64,000 nt of DNA from Massilia putida (GTDB lineage Bacteria > Pseudomonadota > Gammaproteobacteria > Burkholderiales > Burkholderiaceae_D): assembly GCF_001941825.1 (NCBI RefSeq), contig NZ_CP019038.1, positions 3,968,001 through 4,032,000 on the forward strand. Direction: 5' to 3'. Positions 16,267 through 24,789 of this stretch are shown piece by piece (within the stretch, counting starts at the first letter, position 1; every line of letters begins with the position of its first letter). Below the pieces are notes generated by a model. That model was not told the origin of the DNA and ran no database searches. It saw only the letters and a program-made list of their open reading frames with translations. Made by a program: the position numbers and the translations under genes.

Positions 16267-18254
16267 GGCGACATCCATGCACGCGCGTCGACGAACACCT
16301 GGAACAGCCGCGCATCGATATGCCCGGCGTCGCACTCTTCGTGCATCAGGTCCAGCGCCAGGTCGACCGGCACGGCCTTCTTGTACGGGCGGTCGCCGGC
16401 CGTGAGGGCGTCATAGATGTCGCAGATGGTCAGGATGCGCGTCTGGATGCTGATCTGCGGTCCGCGCAGGCCCGACGGATAGCCCGACCCGTCCAGCTTT
16501 TCGTGGTGGCCGTGCGCGATCGCGGGCACGCCGGCCAAATCTCTCGTCCACGGGATCAGGACGAGGAACGAGTACGAATCCACCACGTGCTCCTCGATCT
16601 GGCGCCGCTCGTCCGCCGTCAGGCAGCCTTTGGGGATGCTCAGCGCGGCGACCTCGTGCTCTTCGAGCAGGCTCAGGGGCTGGCCATCCGGGTCGTGGCA
16701 GCCGTAGTGGACGATGTCGCGCAGGTCGGGCAGGGCACTGCCGCGCGAGATCGCGGGCTCGTTGGCGCTGCGGATCGTGGCGAGGAAGCCGTCGAGCCGG
16801 GCCGCTTCCTCCGCCAGGCGCGCGTCGGCTTGTTCCTTCTCGGTCCGGAACGTCGCCGCGCTCCAGCCCTCGTCGAGGTGGCGCTGCGCCAGTGTGTGGT
16901 AGGCCTGGCGCTCCAGGCAGGCGCGCGCGTACAGAAAACGCTGTTCCAGCAGGCGCATGTCGGCGTGGTGCAGCTTTTTTTCCTTGCGCAGCACGTGCTC
17001 GCGCACGCCGACCTTGCCGAAATCGTGCAGCAGCGCGGCATAACGAATCTCGCGCAATTGCTCGCGCGTAAAAGCGATGCGGCGCAGTTGCGGGTCCGCC
17101 GCGCGGTCGAGCGCCGTGGCGAGGCGTTCGGCATAGCTCGCCACACGGAACGAGTGCCCGGCCGTGACCGGGTCGCGCTCCTCGATCGCCTGCACGGAGG
17201 CGCGTACGAAACCGTCGAGCAGGCGTTCGATGTCGGAATACAGCTGGAAATTCTTGAGCGCGACGGCCGTTTCCGCGCACACGCCCGTGAGCAGTTCGAG
17301 GTCGGCGTCGTGGAAGGCGCGCGGGTCGGACGAGCTGTCGACCTGGATCAGCCCCAGCACTTCATCGCCCACGATCAGCGGCGCGCACATGACGCTGCGG
17401 ATGGCCTGGGCGACGATCGAATCCTGCGCGGCGAAGTGGCGGTCGGCCAGCGTATCGACGGACAGGATGGCGCGCTTGTTGCCCAATACCTCGTCGACGA
17501 TCGTATGCGACAGCCGCGCCTGCCTCGGGTCCTCGACCATGCCGTTTCTCCGGCGCGCCGCCACCGGCACGGGCGGATCGCGGTCGTTCTGGCGCAGCAG
17601 GATGAAGGCGCGCTCGGCCAGCGGGAACAGGTCGAAGATGAAATTCATGATCTTCTCGGTCAGCGTCGCGCGGTCGGTGACGGCGCCCAGCGCGATGCTG
17701 ACCTGGGCCATCGCATGCAGTTTCAGCACCGATTTTTCCAGCTCGCCGCGGGACGCATCGCGCGGGTCGGCCGTGGGCGCGTACTGCGTGGCGTCGACGG
17801 ATTTACGGATCACCGTCGGCATGCTGGCGGCGCTTTGCGCGACCATCGAGCGGAACACGAAGCGGGTGGACGCGAGCGATAATTCGTCGCCGTCGACCAA
17901 TGCATGCCACGAGCCGGGCTGCAGGCGCTCGTCGTTGACGAACGTCCCGTTCGACGAATGCAGGTCCTCGACCGACCACGCCTCGCCGCGGCGCCGCAGG
18001 CGCGCGTGGCGGCGGCTGATCGTGTGTAGCGGGATGCACACGAACTGGTCGGACGCGAGCGCATCCTGGCGGTCGCGGCCGATCACGACCTCGTCGTGCA
18101 GCGGGAACAGCTGCGCCCTGGCCTCCCGACTGCCGAGCAGCTCGAGATAGGCGCTCACGCCACCCGCCAGGGCCGGCGCGGGTGCCGCGGGTACGTCCGG
18201 TGCCGGTTCCATCGCCATGCCATCCTCGCCAACGACCACCTCGTCCAGGTTCAT
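16263..18254 (-). CDS. FHA-GAF-HD-GYP signalling protein
   Basis: The 663-residue protein starts with an FHA domain (VVIGRDRQ, ISRRHARLRR, HSSNGTFVND) that should bind phosphothreonine. A GAF sensor domain follows in the middle (about residues 200-330) and an HD-GYP-type phosphodiesterase last, with LLHDFGKVGVREH and GHHEKLDGSGYPSGL. HD-GYP domains hydrolyse cyclic di-GMP. An insertion of over 100 residues separates the two HD-GYP halves. FHA domains commonly read Ser/Thr kinase output, and a kinase lies 2 kb away, so a phospho-relay with it is plausible. I chose ATG 18,254. It is co-directional and overlapping with the truncated efflux gene. Confidence 0.85.
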   Translation of the reverse strand: MNLDEVVVGEDGMAMEPAPDVPAAPAPALAGGVSAYLELLGSREARAQLFPLHDEVVIGRDRQDALASDQFVCIPLHTISRRHARLRRRGEAWSVEDLHSSNGTFVNDERLQPGSWHALVDGDELSLASTRFVFRSMVAQSAASMPTVIRKSVDATQYAPTADPRDASRGELEKSVLKLHAMAQVSIALGAVTDRATLTEKIMNFIFDLFPLAERAFILLRQNDRDPPVPVAARRRNGMVEDPRQARLSHTIVDEVLGNKRAILSVDTLADRHFAAQDSIVAQAIRSVMCAPLIVGDEVLGLIQVDSSSDPRAFHDADLELLTGVCAETAVALKNFQLYSDIERLLDGFVRASVQAIEERDPVTAGHSFRVASYAERLATALDRAADPQLRRIAFTREQLREIRYAALLHDFGKVGVREHVLRKEKKLHHADMRLLEQRFLYARACLERQAYHTLAQRHLDEGWSAATFRTEKEQADARLAEEAARLDGFLATIRSANEPAISRGSALPDLRDIVHYGCHDPDGQPLSLLEEHEVAALSIPKGCLTADERRQIEEHVVDSYSFLVLIPWTRDLAGVPAIAHGHHEKLDGSGYPSGLRGPQISIQTRILTICDIYDALTAGDRPYKKAVPVDLALDLMHEECDAGHIDARLFQVFVDARAWMSP

Positions 18255-18302
18255 AAGACAGTGCCACCGCGCTACAGTTCGCGGCCGTGCGCATTTCACC
18301 GT

Positions 18303-18722
18303 TCATTTGACGACGATCGTGATTTTTTTGGACTGGACCGAAGGATCGAACGTGATGTGCTGATCGTTGCCCATGACGAGCTGCAAGGTGTGCTTGCCGG
18401 GCGGGAGTTCGATCGTCGTCTCGGTCTCGCCGGCGCCGAAGTGCAGGTGGTTGCGGTCGTTCGGGATCTCGACGCCGGGCCCGGGCGCGTCGGTGTCGAT
18501 CAGCAGGTGGTGGTGCCCCGTGTGCGGGAATTTGACGCCTTTCGGCGCCACGCCCATATTGCGCAGGCCGAACCAGACGCGGATCGGGTTGTTCGCCGAC
18601 ACCACCTGGCCGTCGTTGGGCCAGCCGATATACAGGTAGACGTTGGGCGGCGCCGGCGTCGGTTCGGCGGCCAGGACCGAAGCGGCAGCGGCAACGAGGG
18701 CGGCGGCAAGTAGCGTGCGCAT
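18303..18722 (-). CDS. DUF4399 exported protein, copy 1
   Basis: This 139-residue protein has a signal peptide (cleavage after VLAA) and a compact domain rich in conserved motifs: GLRNMGVAPKG, TGHHHLLIDTD and NDRNHLHFGAGETE. This matches the DUF4399 family, periplasmic proteins of unknown role; the clustered histidines suggest metal binding. AGGAG precedes the ATG. A second copy lies just upstream on the same strand, so the pair is a tandem duplication in one operon. Confidence 0.85.
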   Translation of the reverse strand: MRTLLAAALVAAAASVLAAEPTPAPPNVYLYIGWPNDGQVVSANNPIRVWFGLRNMGVAPKGVKFPHTGHHHLLIDTDAPGPGVEIPNDRNHLHFGAGETETTIELPPGKHTLQLVMGNDQHITFDPSVQSKKITIVVK

Positions 18723-18748
18723 CGGATGCTCCTGTTCACGGTGCCGGC

Positions 18749-19168
18749 TCACTTGACCGTGACCGTGATCTTTTTCGAATGGACGGGCGGATCGTGCGGT
18801 ATGTGGTCTTTGTCGGCCAGCAGCAATTGCAGCGTATGGGGACCGGGCGGCAGTTCGATGCGCGCCTCCGTTTCGCCGGCGCCGAAGTGCAGGTGGTTGC
18901 GGTCGTTCGGTACGGGCTCGTTCATGTTCTCGGGCAGGTCGGTGTCGATCAGCAGGTGATGGTGGCCCGTCCCGGCCATATCGGTTCCCTTGGGCGCGAC
19001 GCCCATATTGCGCAAGCCCATGCGGACCCAGAAGGCGTGGTGGACGACCATGCCGTCGCTGGGCCAGATGAAATACACCTGCGCATTCTCGGGCGACGGC
19101 GTGCGCGCGCCCACGGGTACGGCTTGCAGGACCGCCGCGGTCAGCATCAAGACCATCGTTTTGCGCAT
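18749..19168 (-). CDS. DUF4399 exported protein, copy 2
   Basis: This paralogue of the following gene has 139 residues with a signal peptide, the same GLRNMGVAPKG, GTGHHHLLIDTD and NDRNHLHFGAGETE motifs and a KKITVTVK end. ATG 19,168 is preceded by AGGGAGAG; an upstream ATG at 19,210 lacks such a site. The two copies differ mainly in the signal peptide and the middle loop. Function is unknown. Confidence 0.85.
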   Translation of the reverse strand: MRKTMVLMLTAAVLQAVPVGARTPSPENAQVYFIWPSDGMVVHHAFWVRMGLRNMGVAPKGTDMAGTGHHHLLIDTDLPENMNEPVPNDRNHLHFGAGETEARIELPPGPHTLQLLLADKDHIPHDPPVHSKKITVTVK

Positions 19169-19321
19169 CAGTCTCTCCCTGCGCCGTGCGGGCCGCCGTT
19201 CCGGCAGCATCCATCATTCAAGCCGCATGCAACCTGTGGCAGCACAAACGTGTGGCCGGCACAATCGCGACGGTTGGAGGTCTAAGCGGATTCGTGACAC
19301 TTGTGGAGGCGGCTTGTGTGG

Positions 19322-20419
19322 ATGAGGCTCTTGATCCTGTGCATACTGGTGGCGCTGTCGGCATCGGTCGGGACGGCCGTCGCGCCCGCCGGCGTGCTAC
19401 CCAAGAACAGCGCGGAGCAGTTCGAACTGGCGTTCTGGAACTCCATCAAGGACAGCAAGCAGGCCGGCGATTACGAGGCGTACCTGCAAGCCTATCCCAA
19501 GGGACGTTTCTCCGCCCTGGCGCGGGCCCGCCTCCAGCAACTGAAGGCGGCGCCGCCGCAGGCGCAGGCGCCGCCGCAACCCGCGCCAGGCAAGCCGGCG
19601 GCCGCGCAGGGGCAGGCCAAGGCGGTTGCCAAGCCGCAGCCCGACAAGAGCCGCGCCCCACCCGCACCCGCCGCCACGCCCGCGCCGGGCCCGGCCGGCT
19701 CCGTGGCCACGATCAAGGACTGCGATGCCTGTCCGGTGATGGTCGCGTTGTCGCCGCGGCCGTTCACGATGGGCAGCAACAACAGCGATCCTTCCGAACG
19801 CCCCGCGCACAAGGTGGCGCTGCACACGCCGTTCGCGATCGGCAAGTACGAGGTCACGGTGGGCCAGTGGCGCCAGTGCGTGCAGGCCAGCGTGTGTCCC
19901 GCCATGCCGTCGCTGGGCAATGTGCCCGACAACCTGCCGATGCGCGACGTCAGCTGGGACGAGGCGCAGCTCTACCTCAAATGGCTGAGCACGGTAAGCG
20001 GCAAGCCGTACCGGCTCCCGACCGAGGCCGAGTGGGAATACGCGGCGCGCGGCGGCACCGCCACCCGCTACTGGTGGGGCGATCAAATGAAGGGAGGAAA
20101 CTCCAGCTGCGCAGGCTGCGGCGAACCGTGGAATGCCGAACGGCCGCCGCCCGTCGGCAGTTTTACGGCCAACCCGTTCGGCCTGAACGACATGAACGGC
20201 AGCGTGTGGGAATGGGTGCAGGATTGCTGGCACAGCACCTATAAAGGTGCGCCGGACGACGGCAGCGCCTGGGTCGACGGGTCGTGCCAGGCGCGTGTCA
20301 TCCGCGGCGGTTCCTGGCGCGAGAACGGCAGCTATATGCTGTCCACCACCCGTTTCAAATACGACGCCAGCGTGCGCCAGTCGCAGAACGGCTTCCGCGT
20401 CGCGCGTTCGCTCGATTGA
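19322..20419 (+). CDS. Formylglycine-generating-enzyme (SUMF1)-like exported protein
   Basis: After a signal peptide ([18 protein letters not shown]) come a short helical repeat region ([22 protein letters not shown]), a proline/alanine-rich linker, and an FGE-sulfatase domain with [31 protein letters not shown] and RVIRGGSW. Such domains occur in formylglycine-generating enzymes and in proteins tied to bacterial Ser/Thr kinases and type VI secretion. The gene converges on the kinase with a 6-base gap. I chose ATG 19,322, with GGAGG 12 bases upstream; the copper-binding cysteines of true FGE could not be confirmed, so enzymatic activity is uncertain. Confidence 0.82.
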   Translation: MRLLILCILVALSASVGTAVAPAGVLPKNSAEQFELAFWNSIKDSKQAGDYEAYLQAYPKGRFSALARARLQQLKAAPPQAQAPPQPAPGKPAAAQGQAKAVAKPQPDKSRAPPAPAATPAPGPAGSVATIKDCDACPVMVALSPRPFTMGSNNSDPSERPAHKVALHTPFAIGKYEVTVGQWRQCVQASVCPAMPSLGNVPDNLPMRDVSWDEAQLYLKWLSTVSGKPYRLPTEAEWEYAARGGTATRYWWGDQMKGGNSSCAGCGEPWNAERPPPVGSFTANPFGLNDMNGSVWEWVQDCWHSTYKGAPDDGSAWVDGSCQARVIRGGSWRENGSYMLSTTRFKYDASVRQSQNGFRVARSLD

Positions 20420-20425
20420 GGCGCC

Positions 20426-22462
20426 CTAATGCCCGGCGCGCGTCGTGATCTGCAAAAAATCGACGGCGATCGCGCCGGCGCCGTGCGCCTTGGCGATGCC
20501 GGCCAGGCGGTCGTCCAGCGCGCGCAGGTAGGCTGCCGCACCTTCCGCATCCGGCCGCACGTTGTCGAACAGGGGAACCGGCGTGGCCACCAGCACGAGC
20601 ATCTCGGTGCCGAACGGCGGGCCGATCACCCAATTGCCGAGGCTGCCGATCGTGGCCAGGTAGCGCGGCGGCGCCAGGTTTTCGCGCGCGGCCGCGTTGG
20701 GCAGCAAGTGGACGACGTGTCCGTCGAGGACGAAATAATCGACCGTCACATACGACTGGAAGTCGGGCGAGATCACGTCGACCATCAGCGTGTCGCCCGC
20801 CGCCAGAGCGCCGCCTTTGCCGCTCGCTCCGTTGAGGCGCAGCGTCGCGCCGCCGCGGGCCGCATGGTACGCGACCCAGTAACGGCCGAGGACGGCCATC
20901 AGCGGACACTTATCGTCGCCGATCTCGTGCAGCGCCAGGTCGACCCGGCTCACGCCCGGCAACGCCGCCAGCATGCTTTTCAGGCGTGCCGGCCCGACGC
21001 TGTGCGCGAGATAGCCCTGCACGCGCACCGTACGCCCGTCGATGGCGGAGACGAGCGCCGAGCACGGCACGCCGGCCAGGACGGTGGCGATGGCCGCCGG
21101 GGTGGGCGCAGGCGCGGGCGCAGCCGGTGCGGCATGGGGCGTGCCCGTGACGGCGGCCTTCGAGGGCGCCTGCGCGACCTGGCCGGTACCGTGCCGCGGC
21201 AGCAGCAGGCGCAGCGCGACGAACACGGTCAGCGCCGCGGCCCCGGCAGCCAGTGCGGCGCCGGCGCCGATCAGGACCGGACGCCGGCGCCGCAGGTCCC
21301 ATGCGCCGATCTCGTTGAGGAAAGCGTTGACGGTGGGCGTGCGCGCTTCTCGCCGCAACGCGAGCGCATTGCGCAGCGCGCGCCACTGCCGGTGGCCGAG
21401 GCCGGGCGGGCGCTGCGGACGCAGGCCGGCAGCGCACGCCTGGATCGCCGACAGGCGGTTGAACGGATGGCGGCCGGTGAGCAATTCATACGTGATGCAA
21501 CCGAGCGCGTAGATATCGTCGCGCGGATCGGGTTCGCGGTTTTCCAGCATCTCCGGACTCGCGTAGGCGGGCGTCAGCGCGCCCAGGCTGCCGGGATCGA
21601 AGACGGTCACGTCCGCGTCTTCTTCCGCTTTCTGGAACACGCGCGCGATGCCGAAGTCGATGACCTTGACGCCGCCCGTATCCGTCAGGATCACATTGGC
21701 CGGCTTGAAATCGCAGTGGACAAAGCCGCGCTCGTGCGCATACGCGAGCGCCTTGCCCATGCCGTTTACGATCTTCATGGCTTCACTGAACGGCAGCGCA
21801 TGAAAGTCGGGCGCGCGCAGCAACTGGCTGAGGGATTTGCCGGACAGGTATTCCATCGTGATGTAGACCATCGACCCGTCGCGGTCGAAGTCGTACACGG
21901 CCACGATGTTCGGGTGGGCCAGCGTCTGCGCCTTGCGCGCCTCTCTCTGCAGGGCGATCAGCGACTTGGGGTGGCCCTGGAACTGGACGTTCAGCACCTT
22001 GATCGCGATATACGGATGGCGGTCCGATGCTTCCAGCTTGCGCAGGTCGAGCGCCTTATAGACGGTGCCCATGCCGCCGAAGCCCACGCACTCCTCGAGC
22101 ACGAAACGGCCGTTGAGCGTGTCGCCGACGCCCTTCATGCGCTCGACCGGCGCGCCGGGAGGGGCGCCCGCGATGCCGGCAGGCTGCGTCGGCGGCGCCA
22201 GGGGCTTGGTCTGGACATAGGTTTCCTCGTCGCCGACGCGCTGCCTCTGGCGCGCCTCGATCGCCTGCGCGATGCGGCGTTCGACTTCGCCATAGACCTC
22301 GGCCGGCAGCGGCGCGCGGCGGTGGGCGTCGTTGAGCGTCTTCAGCAGGCTCGAGACGGTCTCGGGCGTGCTGGCCAGCAGGCGGTCGACGCGCGCCAGC
22401 ATCTCGGTTTGTCCGAGGGTTCCGCTTTGAAACTGGCGCAAGGTATCGGCGAGGTTGTCCAT
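20426..22462 (-). CDS. Transmembrane Ser/Thr protein kinase with extracytoplasmic DUF4384-like domain
   Basis: The kinase domain (about residues 120-385) has a glycine loop GFGGMGTVYKA, the lysine in IAIKVL, DFGIA and the ASPEM activation-segment end. The catalytic loop reads HCDFKPAN, so the usual arginine before the catalytic aspartate is cysteine (a non-RD kinase). One membrane segment follows (VLIGAGAALAAGAAALTVF), then an alanine/proline linker and a DUF4384-like domain. A PP2C phosphatase, FHA protein and FGE-like protein nearby suggest a signalling unit. The start is uncertain: ATG 22,462 was chosen, while a GTG at 22,528 extends the frame. Confidence 0.87.
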   Translation of the reverse strand: MDNLADTLRQFQSGTLGQTEMLARVDRLLASTPETVSSLLKTLNDAHRRAPLPAEVYGEVERRIAQAIEARQRQRVGDEETYVQTKPLAPPTQPAGIAGAPPGAPVERMKGVGDTLNGRFVLEECVGFGGMGTVYKALDLRKLEASDRHPYIAIKVLNVQFQGHPKSLIALQREARKAQTLAHPNIVAVYDFDRDGSMVYITMEYLSGKSLSQLLRAPDFHALPFSEAMKIVNGMGKALAYAHERGFVHCDFKPANVILTDTGGVKVIDFGIARVFQKAEEDADVTVFDPGSLGALTPAYASPEMLENREPDPRDDIYALGCITYELLTGRHPFNRLSAIQACAAGLRPQRPPGLGHRQWRALRNALALRREARTPTVNAFLNEIGAWDLRRRRPVLIGAGAALAAGAAALTVFVALRLLLPRHGTGQVAQAPSKAAVTGTPHAAPAAPAPAPTPAAIATVLAGVPCSALVSAIDGRTVRVQGYLAHSVGPARLKSMLAALPGVSRVDLALHEIGDDKCPLMAVLGRYWVAYHAARGGATLRLNGASGKGGALAAGDTLMVDVISPDFQSYVTVDYFVLDGHVVHLLPNAAARENLAPPRYLATIGSLGNWVIGPPFGTEMLVLVATPVPLFDNVRPDAEGAAAYLRALDDRLAGIAKAHGAGAIAVDFLQITTRAGH

Positions 22463-22642
22463 GTCGTCGTCTTGGTTGAGCGCGCGGGGCGCCTCTTCCT
22501 CAGACACTTGCGTGGTACGCAAATTCACCGCACAAGCAGTGTGTTGTTCCCGGCCAAACGGTGTGTCGGCAGGTGTTGGACCGAACCCACCGGATGCGCA
22601 AGAAAAACCCGTTCAAAAGCCGAAAATGGGGGCTGCAAGTGC

Positions 22643-22658
22643 TGGCACGCTTCTCGCA
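22643..22658 (+). promoter_or_regulatory. Sigma-54 promoter upstream of peptide 1
   Basis: TGGCAC, five bases, then TCGCA: one mismatch from the sigma-54 consensus TGGCAC-N5-TTGCA. It lies 62 bases before the start codon of the first leader-peptide gene. A sigma-54 activator is encoded 3 kb away. Confidence 0.65.
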
Positions 22659-22720
22659 AAGAGTAGGGGGAGCACGACGAAACCGGCTCACCAACCAACC
22701 ATTCATCAAGGAGCGTTACC

Positions 22721-23005
22721 ATGAAAAACCTGACGATCAAAGACCTGGCACTGACCTGCGAACTGGACCGCGGCGCGATGGCGCGCGTGCGTGGCGGTTA
22801 CAGCGCGATGCAGCAATCGCATCCGCTGTGTCCGATGCCGTACTACAGCCCGAGCTACACGTCGACCGTCGACGTCAACCAGAACCTGCAGCAACTCCAG
22901 AACGTGACGAACGCGACGGCCAACGGCTCGGCCTTCATCGACGGCGTCACCGCCAACAACAACACGAGCCAGTTCGGTCAGAACAACGTCATGATCGCTC
23001 ACTAA
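22721..23005 (+). CDS. Gly-Gly leader peptide precursor 1
   Basis: This precursor has 94 residues. A 26-residue leader (TIKDLALTCELDRGAM then ARVRGG) ends in a Gly-Gly cleavage signal for C39-type exporters, and a 68-residue core follows. The core contains an N- and Q-rich segment: QNLQQLQNV, then TANGSAF and GVTANNNTSQFGQNN. This block recurs in peptides 3 and 5. It has few cysteines (one in leader, one in core), so lanthionine chemistry is unlikely. AAGGAG precedes the ATG. It is the first gene after the sigma-54 promoter at 22,643. Function is unknown: possibly an antimicrobial, signalling or structural secreted peptide. Confidence 0.82.
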   Translation: MKNLTIKDLALTCELDRGAMARVRGGYSAMQQSHPLCPMPYYSPSYTSTVDVNQNLQQLQNVTNATANGSAFIDGVTANNNTSQFGQNNVMIAH

Positions 23006-23035
23006 GCAGCGCACTTGGCAGCGCACTTCACGCCG

Positions 23036-23059
23036 GCCCGGCCATCTCGCGATGGCCGG
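23036..23059. terminator. Hairpin between peptides 1 and 2
   Basis: CCCGGCCAT and ATGGCCGGG pair perfectly around a 6-base loop. There is no T-run, so it may stabilise or partly attenuate the transcript rather than end it. Confidence 0.5.
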
Positions 23060-23085
23060 GCTCACCCATTTCCGAGGAGGACATC

Positions 23086-23289
23086 ATGGCCACCATCACC
23101 ATCAAGGATTTATCCGAGAATACCGACCTGGACCGCAAGGCGATGCAGGCGATCTCGGGCGGTGCGCGCTTCCGCTCCCACGCCGGTACACTGCGCCCGG
23201 CCGGGGCTGCGCCGGCGCGGCCGCAGCGGATCGTCGACTTCCGCACGGGTGCGAGGACGCACGGCACACCAGACGAGCCAACTCGCTAA
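23086..23289 (+). CDS. Gly-Gly leader peptide precursor 2
   Basis: This 67-residue precursor has the same 26-residue leader (TIKDLSENTDLDRKAM, ending in ISGG) and a 41-residue basic core rich in arginine, proline and alanine (RFRSHAGTLRPAG, RTGARTHGTPDE). The core is unlike the N/Q-rich ones, so the family shares a leader but varies its cargo. GAGGAGG lies just upstream of ATG 23,086. It shares the transcript of peptide 1 and is followed by an intrinsic terminator. Confidence 0.8.
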   Translation: MATITIKDLSENTDLDRKAMQAISGGARFRSHAGTLRPAGAAPARPQRIVDFRTGARTHGTPDEPTR

Positions 23290-23320
23290 AACATATAAAC
23301 CATTTACTTCGATCATCAAG

Positions 23321-23351
23321 CCGCCCGGCCACCAGCCGGGCGGTTTTTTTT
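23321..23351 (+). terminator. Intrinsic terminator after peptide 2
   Basis: The arms CCGCCCGGC and GCCGGGCGG form a GC-rich stem around a 5-base loop, followed by eight Ts. It ends the peptide 1-2 transcript. Confidence 0.9.
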
Positions 23352-23491
23352 CGCTCCGCCGGGTCCGCCGTTCGGCCGGATCTAACAGTGTTGAACCGGT
23401 GTTGGTCCGCTCCCACCACATTCGCCACGCAATACCGGTAAATCCATGGCAAACCGCCAATAAAGCCTGGATTGACGGGGTTTTCGGTGGC

Positions 23492-23507
23492 TGGCACGCA
23501 TTCTGCT
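23492..23507 (+). promoter_or_regulatory. Sigma-54 promoter upstream of peptide 3
   Basis: TGGCAC, five bases, then CTGCT: a single mismatch to TGGCAC-N5-TTGCW. It starts 80 bases before the start codon of peptide 3 and resembles the promoter at 22,643, including the G after TGGCAC. Confidence 0.68.
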
Positions 23508-23571
23508 CATACCCTGGTGAGCGCAAATCAAACGCTCTTTCAACCAACTCACCGACTCAAGGAGAACCGAC

Positions 23572-23841
23572 ATGAAAACCCTGATCATCAAAGACCTGGC
23601 CGAGACCCGCGAACTGAGCCGCACCGACATGACCGCCGTGCGCGGCGGACACGGCATGGGCAGCCCGTCGTACTCGCTGTTCCCGATGCCCTCGTACACG
23701 ATTTCCGGCAATGCGACGCAGAACCTGACCCAGGTCCAGAACGTACTCAACGACACGGCCAACGGCTCGGCGTTCGTGAGCGGCGTCACCGCGAACAACA
23801 ACACGTCGCAGTTCGGCCAGAACAATCTGCTGGTCGTTTAA
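23572..23841 (+). CDS. Gly-Gly leader peptide precursor 3
   Basis: This precursor has 89 residues: a 26-residue leader (IIKDLAETRELSRTDM then TAVRGG) and a 63-residue core starting HGMGSPSYS. The core carries the same N/Q-rich block as peptides 1 and 5 (QNLTQVQNV, TANGSAF, GVTANNNTSQFGQNN). There is no cysteine. AAGGAG precedes the ATG. It is the first gene of a four-peptide operon that continues directly into the PP2C gene. The leader is nearly identical to that of peptide 5, suggesting recent duplication. Confidence 0.82.
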   Translation: MKTLIIKDLAETRELSRTDMTAVRGGHGMGSPSYSLFPMPSYTISGNATQNLTQVQNVLNDTANGSAFVSGVTANNNTSQFGQNNLLVV

Positions 23842-23851
23842 GGAGAACACC

Positions 23852-24109
23852 ATGTCGTCGATCGTCATCCAAGACCTCGCCCGTACGCGCGCACTGGACA
23901 CGCATGCCATGTCCGCGATCCGGGGCGGCCAGGCTTTCGGGCCGAACGTGAACGTGAACCTGAACCTCGACCAGCGCATCGCGCAGGTGCAGGACATCAA
24001 GGTCAACGTCCTGAACAACAACGGCTCGATCGGACCCGGCTTCACCGCCCCCGACGTGACCTTGAACCCGCTGCAATGGGCCGCCAACAACGCTGTCGTC
24101 CCCCTGTAA
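23852..24109 (+). CDS. Gly-Gly leader peptide precursor 4
   Basis: This 85-residue precursor has a leader with VIQDLARTRALDTHAM and SAIRGG (26 residues) and a 59-residue core rich in N, V and L (NVNVNLNLDQRI, KVNVLNNNGSIG). The core shares the asparagine richness but not the TANGSAF block. Its ribosome site (AAGGAG) overlaps the stop codon region of peptide 3, with 10 bases between the genes, so translation is coupled. Confidence 0.8.
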   Translation: MSSIVIQDLARTRALDTHAMSAIRGGQAFGPNVNVNLNLDQRIAQVQDIKVNVLNNNGSIGPGFTAPDVTLNPLQWAANNAVVPL

Positions 24110-24138
24110 GACATTCATTTTTTTAAAGGAGCATCATC

Positions 24139-24420
24139 ATGAAAACCCTGATCATCAAAGACCTGACCGTGACGTCCGAACTCGACCACCACGCCATGAC
24201 GGCCGTCCGCGGCGGCCACGGCATGACCCAGACGTCCTGGTACCCGTCCGCATCGCCAAAGTTCAGCTCGTCGCTGGACGCGACGCAGAACCTGGCCCAG
24301 TTCCAGAACGTCGTCAACGCGACCGCGAACGGATCGGCCTTCATCGACGGCGTGACCGCGAACAACAACACGAGCCAGTTCGGCCAGAACAATATCGGCG
24401 TGGCCGGACCCGTCTGGTAA
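24139..24420 (+). CDS. Gly-Gly leader peptide precursor 5
   Basis: This 93-residue precursor has a leader (IIKDLTVTSELDHHAM, TAVRGG) and a core starting HGMTQTS like peptide 3, with QNLAQFQNV, TANGSAF and GVTANNNTSQFGQNN. It ends in GPVW. No cysteine is present. AAAGGAG precedes the ATG. It is the third copy of the conserved N/Q-rich core. Confidence 0.82.
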   Translation: MKTLIIKDLTVTSELDHHAMTAVRGGHGMTQTSWYPSASPKFSSSLDATQNLAQFQNVVNATANGSAFIDGVTANNNTSQFGQNNIGVAGPVW

Positions 24421-24504
24421 CCAACGGACGGCGGAGGCCGCAACCCGGCCTCCGCCAAGGAACTAAATCGACAGTCGAGATGTCTGTTAACTGAGGAGAG
24501 GCAC

Positions 24505-24789
24505 ATGGCGCACATCACGATCGACGACCTCCGCTGCGAACGCACGCTCGACGCGCGCGCGATGGCACGCGTGCGCGGCGGTGACGGTGCGGCGTGGTGC
24601 TTCGGCTGGATCCAGCCTTACCTGCCCGAGCAGGTGCGCACCGCGCCTGTCATCAATTTTTATCAGATCAATAATTACGCGGACCAGATGATCAACCAGT
24701 TCCAGACGGTCAGCGTGAGCAATACGGCGCCGAATGCGGTCGTGACCGTCGGCGTGGATGAGCGGAGCACCAACAACGGACACGTCTGA
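24505..24789 (+). CDS. Gly-Gly leader peptide precursor 6
   Basis: This 94-residue precursor has a more diverged leader (TIDDLRCERTLDARAM then ARVRGG) and a core with aromatic and polar residues (WCFGWIQPYLPEQ, NFYQINNYADQMINQ). It lacks the TANGSAF block. GAGGAG precedes the ATG. Its stop overlaps the start of the PP2C gene (TGATG), tying phosphatase synthesis to peptide synthesis. Confidence 0.78.
   Translation: MAHITIDDLRCERTLDARAMARVRGGDGAAWCFGWIQPYLPEQVRTAPVINFYQINNYADQMINQFQTVSVSNTAPNAVVTVGVDERSTNNGHV

Noticed and set aside
20429..22666. A long forward-strand reading frame (745 codons) opposite the kinase gene
   Set aside because: It is a high-GC shadow of the kinase; no domain or codon pattern supports it. 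Similar frames at 28,139-30,202, 32,660-35,311 and 60,676-62,904 are shadows too.
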